Of a DNA stretch of 64,000 nucleotides, positions 37,801 to 50,319 are shown in pieces. The stretch spans positions 116,482,683-116,546,682 of the forward strand of contig OY856187.1 in assembly GCA_963693315.1 (NCBI GenBank), given 5' to 3'. The stretch comes from Diogma glabrata. Taxonomy: Eukaryota; Arthropoda; Insecta; Diptera; Cylindrotomidae. The position numbers and the translations under genes were made by a program. The notes under the pieces were generated by a model. It was not told where the DNA came from, made no database searches, and saw only the letters and a list, made by a program, of their open reading frames with translations. Positions within the stretch are counted from its first letter, which is position 1. Every line of letters begins with the position of its first letter.

Positions 37801-39984
37801 TCTAGGTTTAAAACTAGATTATTTAAAAAAATGCCCGTGTATTTGTTTCATCAAAAAGCATTTTTTTATGGGACGTTTGAGAAAATTTAATTTTGAACGA
37901 CCAGCCTTGCGACCTTTGTTAAAAACTTTAAGCTTTTGATGTATTATATTATCTTAAAATTCTTAATATTGCTGGTGTAAAAAAATATGTGTAGATAGAT
38001 TCTCCACAAATTCAAGAAAAAAACTATAACAGATTCCTCAATTAAAATCCAATTTAGAAAAATAAAAGTCGTTACCCTTTATTTATGCAAACAGATAAAC
38101 AAACAAACAGTAAAATGTTGATTAGCTTAGCTTAAATAATGCCCAAATGTTTGCTGTTGTTAAACTATAATAATGTTTATGAATTAAAACAAACTAGGAT
38201 GACGTCATCAAAAATAAGAGGAAAGGTTAATAAAACAGTAGCAAAACAAATACAGTAGAATGTAAGTAACTCTATAAAATAAAATTTGAGTTGGTTTGAT
38301 CTTTAAGGTCAATCTAAAAATTGTTTGTAAGCCCAAGTTCATTTTAGCGTACTCAAAATTTGCATGACTAGTTTATTACTTATATTATGTTTTATTTATT
38401 TTATGTCTTAAAAGCTTATTAATAATCGATATTTGGGAAAAGCAAGCGTGTTGCTTTAATTGTTTTTAGATCACTTTAAGTAGAAAATAGTAGAACAAGA
38501 TTTCCAATAAGATTTTCCTTTTATTTCAACATAGGGTTTTGATGAGAAAAAGGGATCGCGATTTTAATTAAATGAGAAAAAAGAAATTTTCTATGGCTGT
38601 TGATTTATTTACATTTAACAATTATAAGATTAATTGATGATGAATTAAAATAGAATTATTCAAGTTATTAATGTGGAAATACTTGTATTTAAATAAAGTG
38701 GGGTTAAAAACTGGTTGAATGGTTTGGTCGTCTTAAGACTCTGTGAAATAACAATAAAAAAGTGAAAATAATGATAAGGTTCGTACAAATTTTGTTTTCA
38801 TTTTTCGTTCTTTTGTTCTGTTATCTACTGTTATTTTTCACCTGCATCAATTTATTAATCCCTTCCATTTTCTTGGCTAAACTTAGTACTTCGTACTATA
38901 AGATTTGTTTTTGAGCAACCGATAATGTGATTTAAGGATTCCGATCCCAGAATTAGAGTTTTATGAATCTCGGAACTACGGGATTCATAAATTTTAAAGC
39001 CCGGGTTCTTAGGATCTAGAGATTTATGAGATTTTTAAAGCCCGGGTTCTTAGGATCTAGAGATTTATGAGATTTTTAAAGCCCGGGATTCATAAAGCGC
39101 TAATCCCGAGATTTCAACCTAATGTGGTTAAGAAAGTGGGGTGTAGTTGATTAGCATAACTTGACATAATAGACACTTTGTTTTGACTGAAAATTAGTCC
39201 CGGGTCCTTCGGGTTAAAACTTGCCTGCTTGCCTATTGGACTGTTCAATAATCAATAATTTTTTATTTATATATTTCTTCTTTTTTAATACAAAATCGTT
39301 TCCATTTTTAGTTTTCCTCTTCATTATAACCTCATTGTGAACATCAATTTCTCTTTTTTTCTCCCATTATGTTAGTAAATTTTATTTATTATCAGAATAA
39401 AAAATTATCGGGTCTAATTTAAGTTATATAATAAAGACATTTTCATCTTTTTCTGCTGAATTAAGATGATGATTTTACTTTTTATCTATCTATGAACTGA
39501 CTAGACAAGTGATCATGAATTTAAAACCACTTTTACGAACAAATATTTATTTAAACAACTTTTAAGGAACAATTAATACAATTCAAAAAAAAACATTATA
39601 AATAAACCAGCTTAATTACATTACATTAATTTTAACATCTGTCATTTCAGTTATCAGCAAAAAGCTACAAAAAAAGTTAAAAACTAATATATTTTTCAGT
39701 TATCCAATTTAAAATATTTTTTATATTCATTTTCAACGAATTATTTTAATTTGCATTTTTTCAACAAAAAATTGGAGTAAAATAATCAAAATGAAAATTA
39801 TTAAATTAAATTTAGTAATTTTACGTAATTTTTTCGATTTTTTAAGTTGATGGAAATTTAATTGAAATTTATAAAATAAAAACTTTAGTATAATGACAAC
39901 AATAATAATTTAAAAAATTTAGACTTATTGACAGGAGGAGGGTTACGATGGTAAGTATTATGTACACTGAAAGAAATCTAAAGT
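37801..39984. other. No supported gene
   Basis: AT-rich spacer. At 39931-39956 the string ACAG-GAGGAGGGTTACGATG-GTAAGT has the form of a 16-base microexon between splice signals (plus strand). I treat it as a curiosity only. Confidence 0.4.
38998..39120. repeat. 41-bp tandem repeat, about three copies
   Basis: AGCCCGGGTTCTTAGGATCT begins units at 38998 and 39039, with a partial third at 39080 that diverges after AGCCCGGG. A related beginning precedes it (GGATTCATAAATTTTAAAGC). The first two units are identical, so the duplication is recent. Confidence 0.85.
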
Positions 39985-40300
39985 TTATTATTCAAACAAA
40001 GAAAAAAAATTTCTCAGAATTTCATAGTGATTAGGACAACTATACACTTTTAAAGTGTTACATGCAATATAATAGAAATTGAAAAAAGTTAATAAATATT
40101 TTCATGAAATAAATTGACTTTGACCTGGTATCATGAATTTTTAATTTTAAAATAGAAGTATTTGAAATTAATTGAACTATATTTTCACATAAACATTACG
40201 TGCGGTTGCCTCAACTACAGCCTGCTAAATAAATTTCGATTCTCCATCCGAGACAACCGCATTTCGATTGGAAATAGAGCATGCTTGTTGAATTTAGAAA
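39985..40300. repeat. Dispersed block M, copy 1
   Basis: About 310 bp align with the reverse complement of about 49780-50140: AAAGTGTTACATGCAATATA, TATTTTCATGAAA, then TATTTGAAATTAATTGAACT and CACATAAA. Both copies end in a stem: here GCGGTTGCCTC/GAGACAACCGC, there GTTGTCTCAAC/GTTGAGACAA. The short frame 40162-40350 is not supported. Confidence 0.65.
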
Positions 40301-42039
40301 CGAACGTTGGTTATTTATATATATATAATACGGAGGTAGGTAATACATAAATAATACGATCAAACTCAATTCAGAAAATCTTTTGAGATGTTTTCCAGAG
40401 ACTTCCTTAATGTTTTGAAAATTGTTGTAGAATTGAAATAAGTTTTGGAGAGCGGGACATTGAAATAATTAGCTTAAAGTAAACAGTAATTGCAGTAACC
40501 AAACCATTCTATTTATCTTTTTAACAACAGTGTTGTGGCAAGTAGAAATTAAAATTTCCTTTAGAATTTCTAACAAAATCATTATCTAAAGAAAAATATA
40601 ACCAAACCTTTCCTTTAAAAAAACGTATCCAAACATTCAGAGCATATATGACATTACTACTTCCACAATTTCTGAAAAACTACCTTTCCAATAATTGTTT
40701 TGTAATTGTGCATCACTGAACCGAAAAATTTATAAATAAATTCCATTGTTTTTCAATATTTGATAAATGGCTCTCAATAATATTTTATAACCTTAAATTT
40801 TACAAAATATTTACTTTGATGTTGCTTAATTTTTTACTCAAATAAAAAACAACAATAACTTATTGTCAACAACCAATAACAGTTATAACCCAAAAATTCA
40901 CTTAAGTTTTCCTATCACGAATCAACAAAAATATAATAAAATTGAATAAAAATGATTCATATTTCATTCATAAATTGAACAACAAAAAAAGCCATGAAAA
41001 TCAAAATCTTGTTTACTCGTCCGTAAAAGCAATATAAGGAAAAAATTTATAAAATACATATATAAATTTTTAATATTTTTTTTAAGATCCTTTTTCCTTT
41101 CTTTTTGTTGTTTTGTTTTTCTTTTATATACATACCCAAATATATATATTTTTTATTTTGTTTTATACGAAAAATAACAAAACAAAAGAAATAGATTGAA
41201 AAATCTTTAATATTAATAAAATGAAGAAGTTGGATTAGAATTGAGATTAAGGGATCAATAAAATTGTTAGAGAAATGGTTTACTTCAGAGATAAATATTC
41301 GCTTTATTATTATAAACCAAATACTTTGACTTTTAGAACACCTTCACAAACTTTTATACTTATGATAAACAAAATCAAATAATAATAATAGAACGTAGCA
41401 AGCATGTAGCAAATTTGGTACATATTTAATGAAAAATAAAATAAAATATGTTCATTTTTTGGAACGGTAAGTTTTTCCAATTTACACTTTCGTATTTTGG
41501 GATATAACATTGGGTCGATCAACAAGTAGATTTATTATCATTTAAAATAAGAATGTTCGAAAATTTCTATAAATTATGAATGAGCAACAAAATAAAATGC
41601 TTCGTGGATAAAAAGGTCAGTGCTCAAATTTTCATTTTAAATGTGAAATTAAAAAAATTTAAAAGACAATTCAACTCAATAAATAAAGTTTCGATAAGGT
41701 TCAATAAAAACGCTTCATTTACTATTTTTTAACAAATCAAAACGAATTGTTTCGATTATTTTTTTCTGGTGGGAAGGAACAGCGAATATTTTCGGCCTAC
41801 TTAATATATTAATTTAAAACAAAATTCACATACAAAATTATGTGAAAATGCAATTTGCAAATAGTAAAAACGTCCGTTTTCATTCATAAATGATTGCATG
41901 TTTATGTTTATTTGTCAAAAATAGATTACAAATTTATAACATTTATGCGCCTACTAAGATGAAATAATATTTTATTATGTATGATTATGTTGTATGAAAT
42001 AGTGTTACTATTTCTGTTCGTTAAATTGTCTGCTAAATA
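40301..42039. other. No supported gene
   Basis: AT-rich, nothing recognised. Confidence 0.4.
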
Positions 42040-42197
42040 CAACTCGTCACCAAATTATTAGTCGATTATTTTTCAACATTTCCACTCATGCCATTTGAGG
42101 TTAAAAATTTCGCTCGTGCGCTACGCGCACTCGGGACCTCAAATAACATTCGTAATAATGATTATGAAAAATAATCGACTATGATTTGACGACTCGT
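42040..42197. mobile_element. Foldback hairpin 1 of 3 with CpG-rich loop
   Basis: Arms centre on TAGTCGATTATTTTTCA and its inverse (about 42059-42075 and 42160-42180), extended outward by CTCGTC/GACGAG. An inner stem ATTTGAGGT/ACCTCAAAT encloses CGCTCGTGCGCTACGCGCACTCG. Confidence 0.7.
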
Positions 42198-42313
42198 GAT
42201 ATTATATATGAATGTTCAACGAATATTTTAACTGTCGTCATAATTATGTGCTATGTAAGCATACTAATGTCAGTTTGTATCAATAATGCTAATTTTCAAA
42301 ATGTTTAATTAAT

Positions 42314-42442
42314 TGTAGTTTAATCAATTAGTGTTTAATGAGATAGTTTATTCTCAAGTAAAAGTTTAAAATTCGAGCAAGGCACGAGAGAGAATTTTTA
42401 ATTTACGAGAGAATAAAATTCATTAAACATGAATCGATTACA
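42314..42442. mobile_element. Foldback hairpin 2 of 3 with CpG-rich loop
   Basis: GTGTTTAATGAGATAGTTTATTCTC pairs imperfectly with GAGAATAAAATTCATTAAACAT. The inner arms TTTAAAATTCGAGC / GAGAGAATTTTTAATTTACG surround AAGGCACGAG. Confidence 0.6.
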
Positions 42443-42459
42443 TTACTTTATCGTCTAAC

Positions 42460-42602
42460 AGAATAGTAAATTCTTGTATGAGCTTAGAATGAAGGCAATT
42501 CTTCACGAGGATGAAGTTTCCCGAAACGAGCGTAGCGAGTGGAGGAAATCATCCGAGTGAAGAATTGCCATCATCCTAAGCGAATACAAGATGCTATTTT
42601 AT
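42460..42602. mobile_element. Foldback hairpin 3 of 3 with CpG-rich loop
   Basis: TTCTTGTATGAGCTTAGAAT...GGCAATTCTTCAC pairs with GTGAAGAATTGCC...CCTAAGCGAATACAAG. The loop reads CCCGAAACGAGCGTAGCGAG. Confidence 0.75.
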
Positions 42603-42790
42603 CCACGACTGTAAAATATTTCGTTTAATTTTCAGTTTTCATCTTTCAGCAAAAATTTTTATCGCCATATTGAAATAAAAACATCAAAGATAGCAAAAAA
42701 CAAAACAAGTTTGTTGTTTAATTTGTTAGGGGAATATTTAATAAACTATAGAACTGTTAAAGAATTTTAATCAAATTCACTAGTTGTGGA

Positions 42791-43030
42791 ATGAATGCAA
42801 TTACAATGGAAGACATACGCATGGAAAGCATATATTCTTTAGTAGTCGTGGAAAAGGATTTATTATATAAAATAGAAATTTTTTCTTCTCAATTAAAACG
42901 ACAGATCTTTGTTTTTTTAATTGAGAAGAAAACGTTTCTGATTAAAAAAATTCCCATTCCATACAGTCAACCAAATTCAACTAAAATTTCACTAAATTTA
43001 ATTTTTGAGAAAAATAGAAAAGCGATTTGA
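42791..43030 (+). CDS. Unrecognised 79-codon open frame
   Basis: Has a genuine ATG start (MNAITMEDIRMESIYSLVVV) but no domain that I can name. The middle of the frame lies on a 58-bp hairpin (CTTCTCAATTAAAA / TTTTAATTGAGAAG, about 42876-42931), which speaks against a protein-coding origin for that part. A further frame of 64 codons follows at 43213-43407. Both may be chance. Confidence 0.15.
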   Translation: MNAITMEDIRMESIYSLVVVEKDLLYKIEIFSSQLKRQIFVFLIEKKTFLIKKIPIPYSQPNSTKISLNLIFEKNRKAI

Positions 43031-43659
43031 GTGAAATCTGAAAAATAATATTTATATCAAAATAATTTGATTAATACAAACATAAGGAATCGTATAATGA
43101 TAATTTTTATAGGAACATTTTCTTTATTCAATAGGTTAAGTTCATTATTCAATAGGTTAAGAAAACAATACAGTGATGCATACTATTATCAAGAAAAAAC
43201 ATTGAAATAAAGTTGTTATTAATAGTTGGAAGAGGATACAAAATTTTTATTTTATCTACAGTTAGTTCCATGCATCAACACAACTTACAGCAACAAAATT
43301 TATATCAATCGGAATATTTTCGTACAGATGCAGGTCAATGTAACGTCCTGTATAAAGACATTAACCTAATTAATAAACTTTCCATTAAAATAGAGGAAAT
43401 TCTTTAAACAAACAATTTAAACATCAATTAATAACTACATATACAGAATGATATCTTTGCTTGTTACAACTTCCTTTCAAAAATTCATTTAGTTATTATA
43501 AAAAAAGGAAAATTTTTTTATTGTTAATTATTATTATAATTATTAGTGTTGTGAAAATTATTTTTTTCATTTTTTTGCGTGCGTTGTTGCAAACCTCATT
43601 ATTTATTAGCTTCAATTCAAATATTGTAAATTATATCAATCTGTCAATGGGTAATTCTT
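43031..43659. other. No supported gene
   Basis: Contains a 15-bp direct duplication (TTATTCAATAGGTTAAG at about 43121 and 43145) and a 64-codon and a 76-codon open frame without domains. Confidence 0.35.
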
Positions 43660-44050
43660 TTATAAACCGAACAGATTTGGACAAAATCTGACCGACCCAT
43701 TTTTGATTTGGCTGAAATGTTTTTACGGATTTTTTATCGAAAAAAAAGATATACGTGTTCGAGGATTTTTTTTTTTTTGGAAAATAGATCTGTTCTAAAT
43801 TTCGAGAATTTCGTGATTTTTAGTTTGAAGGCTTATTTTCGAAAATTCATAACTTCGGTTTTATAGAAGATAGAAGCTTTTTCTTTTTTTTATTTGAAAG
43901 TTAAAAGATGGAGTTTTTTAAAATAAATATTTTCAACTAAAGTTATTTACAAATTCCTATTGTTATAAACAAATAAAATGTTAAAATTAAATTTTAACCA
44001 CTCATGAAATTAATTTTTAATATAATGATGGTATTCAACGTTCAATTTCC
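43660..44050. repeat. Family E, single arm
   Basis: AAACCGAACAGATTTGGACA, then AGATATACGTGTTCG, TCTAAATTTCGAGAATTTCG, TAACTTCGGTTTTAT and CAAATTCCTATTGTTATAAA occur in the same order at 49360-49680 and 50262-50650, and reversed at 50800-51172 and 51240-51560. Here the arm is cut off by the start of family G copy 2 at about 44058. Confidence 0.7.
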
Positions 44051-44057
44051 TATCAAA

Positions 44058-47000
44058 ATATTGCGACGCTGATGCATAGGCTGACTTCACCACAGCTCTG
44101 GAAACATAGTGTTCTGGATATATAATGAGCTAATATCCATAAAATACTTTAATTAAAAGCTAACCAATATTATGGACTTCGTAGTTCTAATAATAAAAAT
44201 ATTGAAGCAGGCAATAGTATCCCAACAAACATAAATTCTGTTGTACGAGAAAAAGTAAAAAAAATATTATCGGAAGTGACAAAGCGGAAGTTAGGATGCA
44301 GAACTGTTGTAAACCGTACTAAATGTGTATGTACCAAATTTCATCCAACTCGATTATCAGGTACAGAAGTTATTGAGCTTCCAAAATAACAGGTGCTTGG
44401 AGGACCCCCTACTTTGTTCACTATCTCTAAAAACTAATCAGTTCCTTGCCATACATATTTGCATCTTTTTGCAAAGTGTAATCAAAATTACTTAACGAAC
44501 GAATGTTGTATGCTTCCAACAAACATTGAAACAATAAACAGGCGTTCGGGAGGACCCCACCACTTATCACAATATTGTCCAAAAACTAGTCAATTCTTTG
44601 TCAATAAAGTCTTTATCTTTTTTCAAAGTGCCATTAAAATTGATTAATGAATGAAATCTGTATGCTCCCAACAAACTTTAAAAACCAAGTGTGAAAAGTC
44701 AGCAGATGTATGGTAGATCCCCCGCCACTTTGATCAATGTGTCCCAAAAGATGATAGTTATCTTCTTACACTAATTGAAACCTTTCCATAAGTTTTATCA
44801 TAATCACTTCATTATTGTAGGCTGTAGTGTGCATAAAGATACTGAAAAAACTGCCAACAATTAAAAAAAATTTTTTTTACCGGAAGTAAAAAACCGGAAG
44901 TTGGGATGCAGAATTTTTGTAAATCATACTAAATGCTTATGTACAAAGTTTCATCCAATTCGATTATCAGGTACAGATGTTATTAAGCAAAAAAAAAACA
45001 GGTGTATGGGAAAGTGTTATCAAAATTGGTTCACGAACGAATGCTGTGTGCTCCCAACAAACATTGAAAAAATGATGACACAGTAAACAGGTGTTCGGGA
45101 GACCCCGTACCACTTATCCCAATATTGTCCAAAAACTAATCAGTTCCTTGTCATTTAAGTCTCCATCTTTTTCCAAAGTGTCATTAGAATTGATTAATGA
45201 ATGAAGTCTGTATGCTCCCAACAAACTTTAAAAACAAAGTGTGAAAAGTCAGCAGTTGTATGGTAGATCCCCGCCACTTTGATCAATGTGTCCCAAAAGA
45301 TGATAATTATCTTCTTACACTAATTGGAACCCTATTCCATAAGTTTCATCATAATCACTTCATTATTGTAGGCTGTAGTGTGCATAAAGACACTGAAAAA
45401 ACTTAAAAAAGTACAAAAATTTTTTTTTTACCGGAAGTGAAAAACCAAAAGTTGGGAAGCAGAACTATTGTAAACCGTACTACATACTCATGTACCAAGT
45501 TTCATCCAATTCGCTTATCAGGTACAGAAGTTATAGAGCTTTCAAAAAAACAGGTGCTCCAGGGACCCCCCACCACTTTGTTCACTATCGCTCAAAATCT
45601 AATCAGTTCTTTGCCATACATGTTTGCATCTTTTTCCAAAGTTTCATCAAAATTTGTTCACGAACGAATGCTGTGTGCTCCCAACAAACATTGAAAAAAG
45701 TGTGACACATTAAACAGGTGTTCGGGAGGACCCCTACCACTTATTCCAATATTATCCAAAAACTAATCAGTTCTTAATTACTAAAGTCTCCATCTTTTTC
45801 CAAAGTGTCATTAAAATAAATTAATAAACGAAGTCTGTATGCTCCCAACAAACTTAAAAAACAAAGTGTGAAAAGTCAGCATTTGTATGGTAGACCCCCC
45901 ACCACTTTGATCAATGTGTCCTAAAACATGATGATTATCTTTTCACACTAATTGGAACCCTATTCCATAAGTTTCATCATAATCACTTCATTATTGTAGG
46001 CTGTAGTGTGCATAAAGACATTGACAAAACTTCAAAAAAGTACAAAAAAAAATTTTTTATCGGAAGTGAAAAACCGGAAGTTGGGATGCAGAACTGTTGT
46101 GAACCGTACTACATACTCATGTACCAAGTTTCATCCAATTCGCTTATCAGGTACCGAAGTTATAGAGCTTTCAAAAAAACAGGTGCTCCAGGGACCCCCC
46201 ACCACTTTGTTCACTATCGCTCAAAAACTAATCAGTTCTTTGCCATACATGTTTGCATCTTTTTCCAAAGTGTCATCAAAATTCGTTTACGAACGAATGC
46301 TGTGTGCTCCCAACAAACATTGAAAAAAGTGTGACACATTAAACAGGTGTTCGGGAGGACCCCCACCACTTATTCCAATATTATACAAAAACTAATCAGT
46401 TCTTTGTTACTAAAGTCTTCAAATTTTTCCAAAGTGTCATTAAAATAAATTAATGAACGAAGTCTGTATGCTCCCAACAAACTTAAAAAACAAATTGTGA
46501 AAAGTCAGCAGTTGTATGGTAGACCCTCCACCACTTTGATCAATGTGTCCCAAAACATGATAATTATCTTTTCACACTAATTGGAACCCTATTTCATAAG
46601 TTTCATCATAATCACTTCATTATTGTAGGCTGTAGTGTGCATAAAGACACTGAAAAAACTTCAAAAAAGTACAAAAAAAAATTTTTTACCGGAAGTGAAA
46701 AACCGGAAGTTGGGATGCAGAACTATTGTGAACCGTACTACATACTCATGTACCAAGTTTCATCCAATTCGCTTATCAGGTACAGAAGTTATAGAGCTTT
46801 CAAAAAAACAGGTGCTCCAGGGACCCCCCCACCACTTTGTTCACTATCGCTCAAAAACTAATCAGTTCTTTGTCATTCATGTTTGCGTCTTTTTCCAAAG
46901 TGTCATCAAAATTCATTCACGAATGAATGTTTTATGCTCCCAACAAACATAAAAACTTTGTCGAAAAAACCACCTGTTGTATGGTGGACCCCCCAACCCT

Positions 47001-47545
47001 TTATCCAATGTGCTCCAAAAGCTGATAAAATCTTTCTCATGTTATTTAAAAGCTTTTCGCAACGTTTCATGAAAATCGATCGGTAATTGTAGGCTACAGT
47101 AGGGATAAACATCTGAAAAAAAAACTTTTTAACCGGAAGTGACAAACCGGAAGTTGGTATGCAGAAATATTGGAAACAGTACTAAAACCTTATATACTAA
47201 GTTTCAATAAGATCATAGCCCGGAATCAGAAGTTATTCAAGATTTAAACTTAGAGGTGTTCGGGAGACCTCCCGCCATTTTGTCCAAATTTGAAATGAAT
47301 CCAGATCTTCCATTTTCAAGTGAACCTGTATCATTTGCCAAAGTTTAATCAAGATCCTATGCAGAAAACTCACCCACCCACCCACGCACACACAGACGTA
47401 CACCAAAATTTTTTTTGGCTATTTAGATAGAGGATGGTCCAAAACAAAAGATAAAATAAAATTTGGGGTATGTAAGATTTTTGTTTTTCACGATAGATTG
47501 CATTACTTCACACAATTTAAAATTGTGGTGAAGTAATAAAAAATG
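44058..47545 (+). mobile_element. Family G copy 2, expanded to about 3.5 kb
   Basis: Starts AATATTGCGACGCTGATGCA and ends with the GACGTACACCAAAATTTTTT / GGCTATTTAGATAGAGGATG block and the terminal hairpin ATTACTTCACACAATTTAAA-ATTGTGGTGAAGTAAT. Ends match copies at 24020-25275 and 51573-53035. The length difference is explained by the internal tandem array (next entry). No transposase or RT is seen. Confidence 0.8.
44270..47130 (+). repeat. Higher-order tandem array, unit about 628 bp
   Basis: GGCTGTAGTGTGCATAAAGA recurs at 44820, 45371, 45999 and 46628 (spacing 551, 628, 629; the first unit has a deletion). Each unit opens with two CCGGAAGT words about 16 bp apart. It is built of three or four submodules of about 150-200 bp that share 'ACAGGTG-TTCGGGAGGACCCC', 'AAAACTAATCAGTTCTTTG', 'TTTTTCCAAAGTGTCAT' and 'ATGCTCCCAACAAAC'. 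So there is a repeat within a repeat. The 85-108-codon open frames found in several units are copies of each other. Confidence 0.85.
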
Positions 47546-47817
47546 AAAGAAGAAAATATGCTTTTTGAAATCACCATATGTTGGAAAATTTAAAAATAAA
47601 AAAAATATAAATATTTTTGTCAGTGTCATATTTTTATAAAGCCTCACTGAGTACTTTTCAAACAATTAAAATCGGTTAACCCGTTCGAGCACAATTTAAC
47701 TTTAATTTTTACGTGTCTCTAAATTTCTTAACAAATTTCGAGCGATCCTGTGTCTAAAATGGTAAAAAAAATCAATTATTGATTTTGTTTTATTATACTA
47801 ACGATTATTTAAGAACT

Positions 47818-47982
47818 AAAGCAGTTATAAATATTGATGGAAAATCGAATTAAGCCACGTCGATGATGTGAACCCGACCATTTCCGATTTCCTTAAAACT
47901 TTTTAAGGAAATCGGAAAAGGTCGGGTTCACATCATCGACGTGGCTTGATTCGATTTTCCATCAATATTTATAATTGCTTTT
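47818..47982. mobile_element. 165-bp near-perfect hairpin element
   Basis: AAAGCAGTTATAAATATTGA...CCGATTTCCTTAAAA pairs with its reverse complement across a 4-5-base loop. Arms are about 80 bp with one or two mismatches and GC-richer than the flanks (CCACGTCGATGATGTG, AACCCGACC). Confidence 0.85.
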
Positions 47983-48480
47983 TTCATTTTTGAAAGAGAA
48001 AAAAACGAATTTGAATGAGAAATCTGACAAATATAGTCCAAAAAATCAACATATTAAGAAACAGATGTTGAATTGTTTAAAGATTGTCGATAATGGCGAT
48101 TACTTCCCTGAAACAAAAATTAAGTTACTGTTAAATGTGACATCAACACCAATTTCGGATGGTAAGTTTTTAAATTTCATTATTGAAGGTATGAAAATTA
48201 TTGAAGGCAAGACAACAACTGAATTTCAAGGTTTGTGCAACAGAGATCTTTCGGTTGACAGTTGACACGAAATTTGTTCATGTTGTTTGTGAAGTTTTTT
48301 TAAATTATAAAATTGTTTGTTATTTAAATTTTAAAAACATTATATCTACAAAGTCGCTTTAATAGTGGGTCTCTGCTTGTAGTAGGGTATAAATTCACTT
48401 ATATGTCAACGGAAGGTGTTAATGATTTAGGTGATGCAATTCAAATAGGCATACGAAAATCTAAAACTTAAATTCCAAAA
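47983..48480 (+). pseudogene. Unrecognised coding-like fragments
   Basis: An open frame through 48265 reads NCLKIVDNGDYFPETKIKLL and later VTSTPISDGKF and a CNRDLSVDS end. Near 48382-48472 another frame reads VGYKFTYMSTEGVNDLGDAI followed by QIGIRKSKT and a stop. Composition is more protein-like than the neighbouring A/T runs, and a GGTAAGTT splice-donor-like word lies at 48161. No domain recognised; it could be an old pseudogene or foreign fragment. Confidence 0.25.
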
Positions 48481-48517
48481 ATCATTGCGATTTTTCTTAA
48501 ACTACCCAAACCAGCAC

Positions 48518-48617
48518 CCAAATTCTGTAACTGTGAAGCGGTGAAGTGTTAAAAATTTCTTCGTTACTTTACATTAAAAAATTTATCACTTCACCATTTC
48601 ACAGTTACAGAATTTGG
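48518..48617. mobile_element. 100-bp foldback MITE
   Basis: CCAAATTCTGTAACTGTGAA at the left and TTCACAGTTACAGAATTTGG at the right are exact complements. The stem continues through GGTGAAGTG / CACTTCACC. Confidence 0.85.
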
Positions 48618-49359
48618 CTGCAGAACAATATACCGTCCATGGCTGTGGTAAAAGTACAATGGTCTTTCATCAATTCAAATGTTTCTCAACAATTCAGTTA
48701 TAAGTTAGATTATACATTTTTTATTAATAACACAATTTTTAGGCCAGCACGCTAGTATTTAATATTAAATATTTGGAGTCAGTAGGAGACTAGATTAACA
48801 TATAGTAATAATTTTTTTTATACTACTATAAATAACAAACCGATGCTGTTACTTAAAAATACTTCGTTGGTACTCAAACTCATTCTAAAAAATGTTAAAT
48901 ATTATTACTAATTACTACTAATAACTAATAGTAATATAATATTAAAATGTACTGAATTTAATTATAGTTAATTAAATTGTAATCATAATTAGATTAAAAA
49001 AAATCTAGCACTTCCTCCAAATTACTTTTAAATCAAAAGAGTAAACAGGTGCACAAACAGAACTATGTAGATAAATATCTCACGGTATACAGTATCTCAA
49101 CAATTTTCATGACTCACTCTGAATGTTCCACTTTCTTTATTTCAAAAACGAAAAACTAGTAAGAAAATTGTTATAATGGAGATAGATTAACGCCATCATT
49201 AACAATTTTTCCTAAACCGCCCGAGCAGAAATTTATCAGGGCTCATATAGCGTCCCGAGTAGGTTTCTAATTTGAACCCTGACAAATTCTGACAAGATAT
49301 TGGTGTTAGTTGGTAGTTTATTTTGACGCCACACATATCGGGCATTTTTTACAAATCGA
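48618..49359. other. No supported gene
   Basis: Short protein-like stretches near 48620-48760 (for example HGCGKSTMVF in one frame) are too short to call. Confidence 0.35.
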
Positions 49360-49795
49360 ACAGAGGTTTTATATCGAAAAAAAGATATACGTGTTCGCAG
49401 ATTTTTTTTTTTTTTTTGAAAATAGAGCGGTTCTAAATTTCGAGAATTTCGTTATTTTTGGGTTAACGACTTTGTTTCAAAAATCCATAACGTCGGTTTT
49501 ATTAAAGATAAAAACTTTTGTTTTGTTTTATTTTAAAGTTAAAAGATGTTTTTTGAGAAAAAAATTAAAATAAGGCAATAAAAATTATTTACAAATTCCT
49601 ATTGTTATAAACAAATTAAATGTTGAAATTTTTAGTCATTGTCCCACCCACCTAATGAGTTTTTAGTTTGACTATCGTATTCTACGTTAAATTTTCTGTA
49701 AAAATCGCATTTTCAATAAATGGAGAAATGATTTTTACTGTTAGAAATAAATTAATTTATCGAGCGCCGGACGACAAAAAATTCTATAAATTCAC
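49360..49795. repeat. Family E arm (left partner of 51178-51572)
   Basis: Runs from ATCGAAAAAAAGATATACGT to AAATTAATTTATCGAGCGCC. It shares with the inverted arm at 51178-51572 the otherwise absent word CCCACCCACCTAATGA/TTAAGTGGGTGGG, so these two are the best-matching pair among the five arms. Confidence 0.7.
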
Positions 49796-50140
49796 ACTGG
49801 AAAAACATGTTCCAGTCGAAACGCAGTTGTCTCAACCTCACCGTGCGGTCAGATATGGCGAATAGAACTACGAAACTCTTTCAACAACTGTATATTTATA
49901 GAACGATGTAGTTGAGACAATCACACAAAATATTTATGTGAAAATAAAATATAGTTCAATTAATTTCAAATACCTCAATTTTAAAATGAAAAATTCATAA
50001 TATAAAACCAAAGAAAATTTTTTTCATGGAAATAGTTATTATCTTTATTCAACTACTGTTATATTGGATGAAACACTTTATTTTTTAAATAACACTCACT
50101 ATGTTGTCAGGAAAATATTTAAATGTAGTTGTCCCAATCA
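49780..50140. repeat. Dispersed block M, copy 2 (inverted relative to 39985-40300)
   Basis: See copy 1. It lies between family E arms and may be the element's internal segment. Confidence 0.6.
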
Positions 50141-50319
50141 CATTGAAATTGTTTGCAAGTTTTTTTTCTTTGTTGGAATAATAAACTGCCAACTTCGAGA
50201 TGAGGTTGTCATTACTTCAACTTTTTTTTCAGTACATTTTGGTCATTCATTCTTTTACATACGGCCGAACAGATTAGGACAAAATCGAACCTACACATTT
50301 CTGATTTAGCTGAAAATTT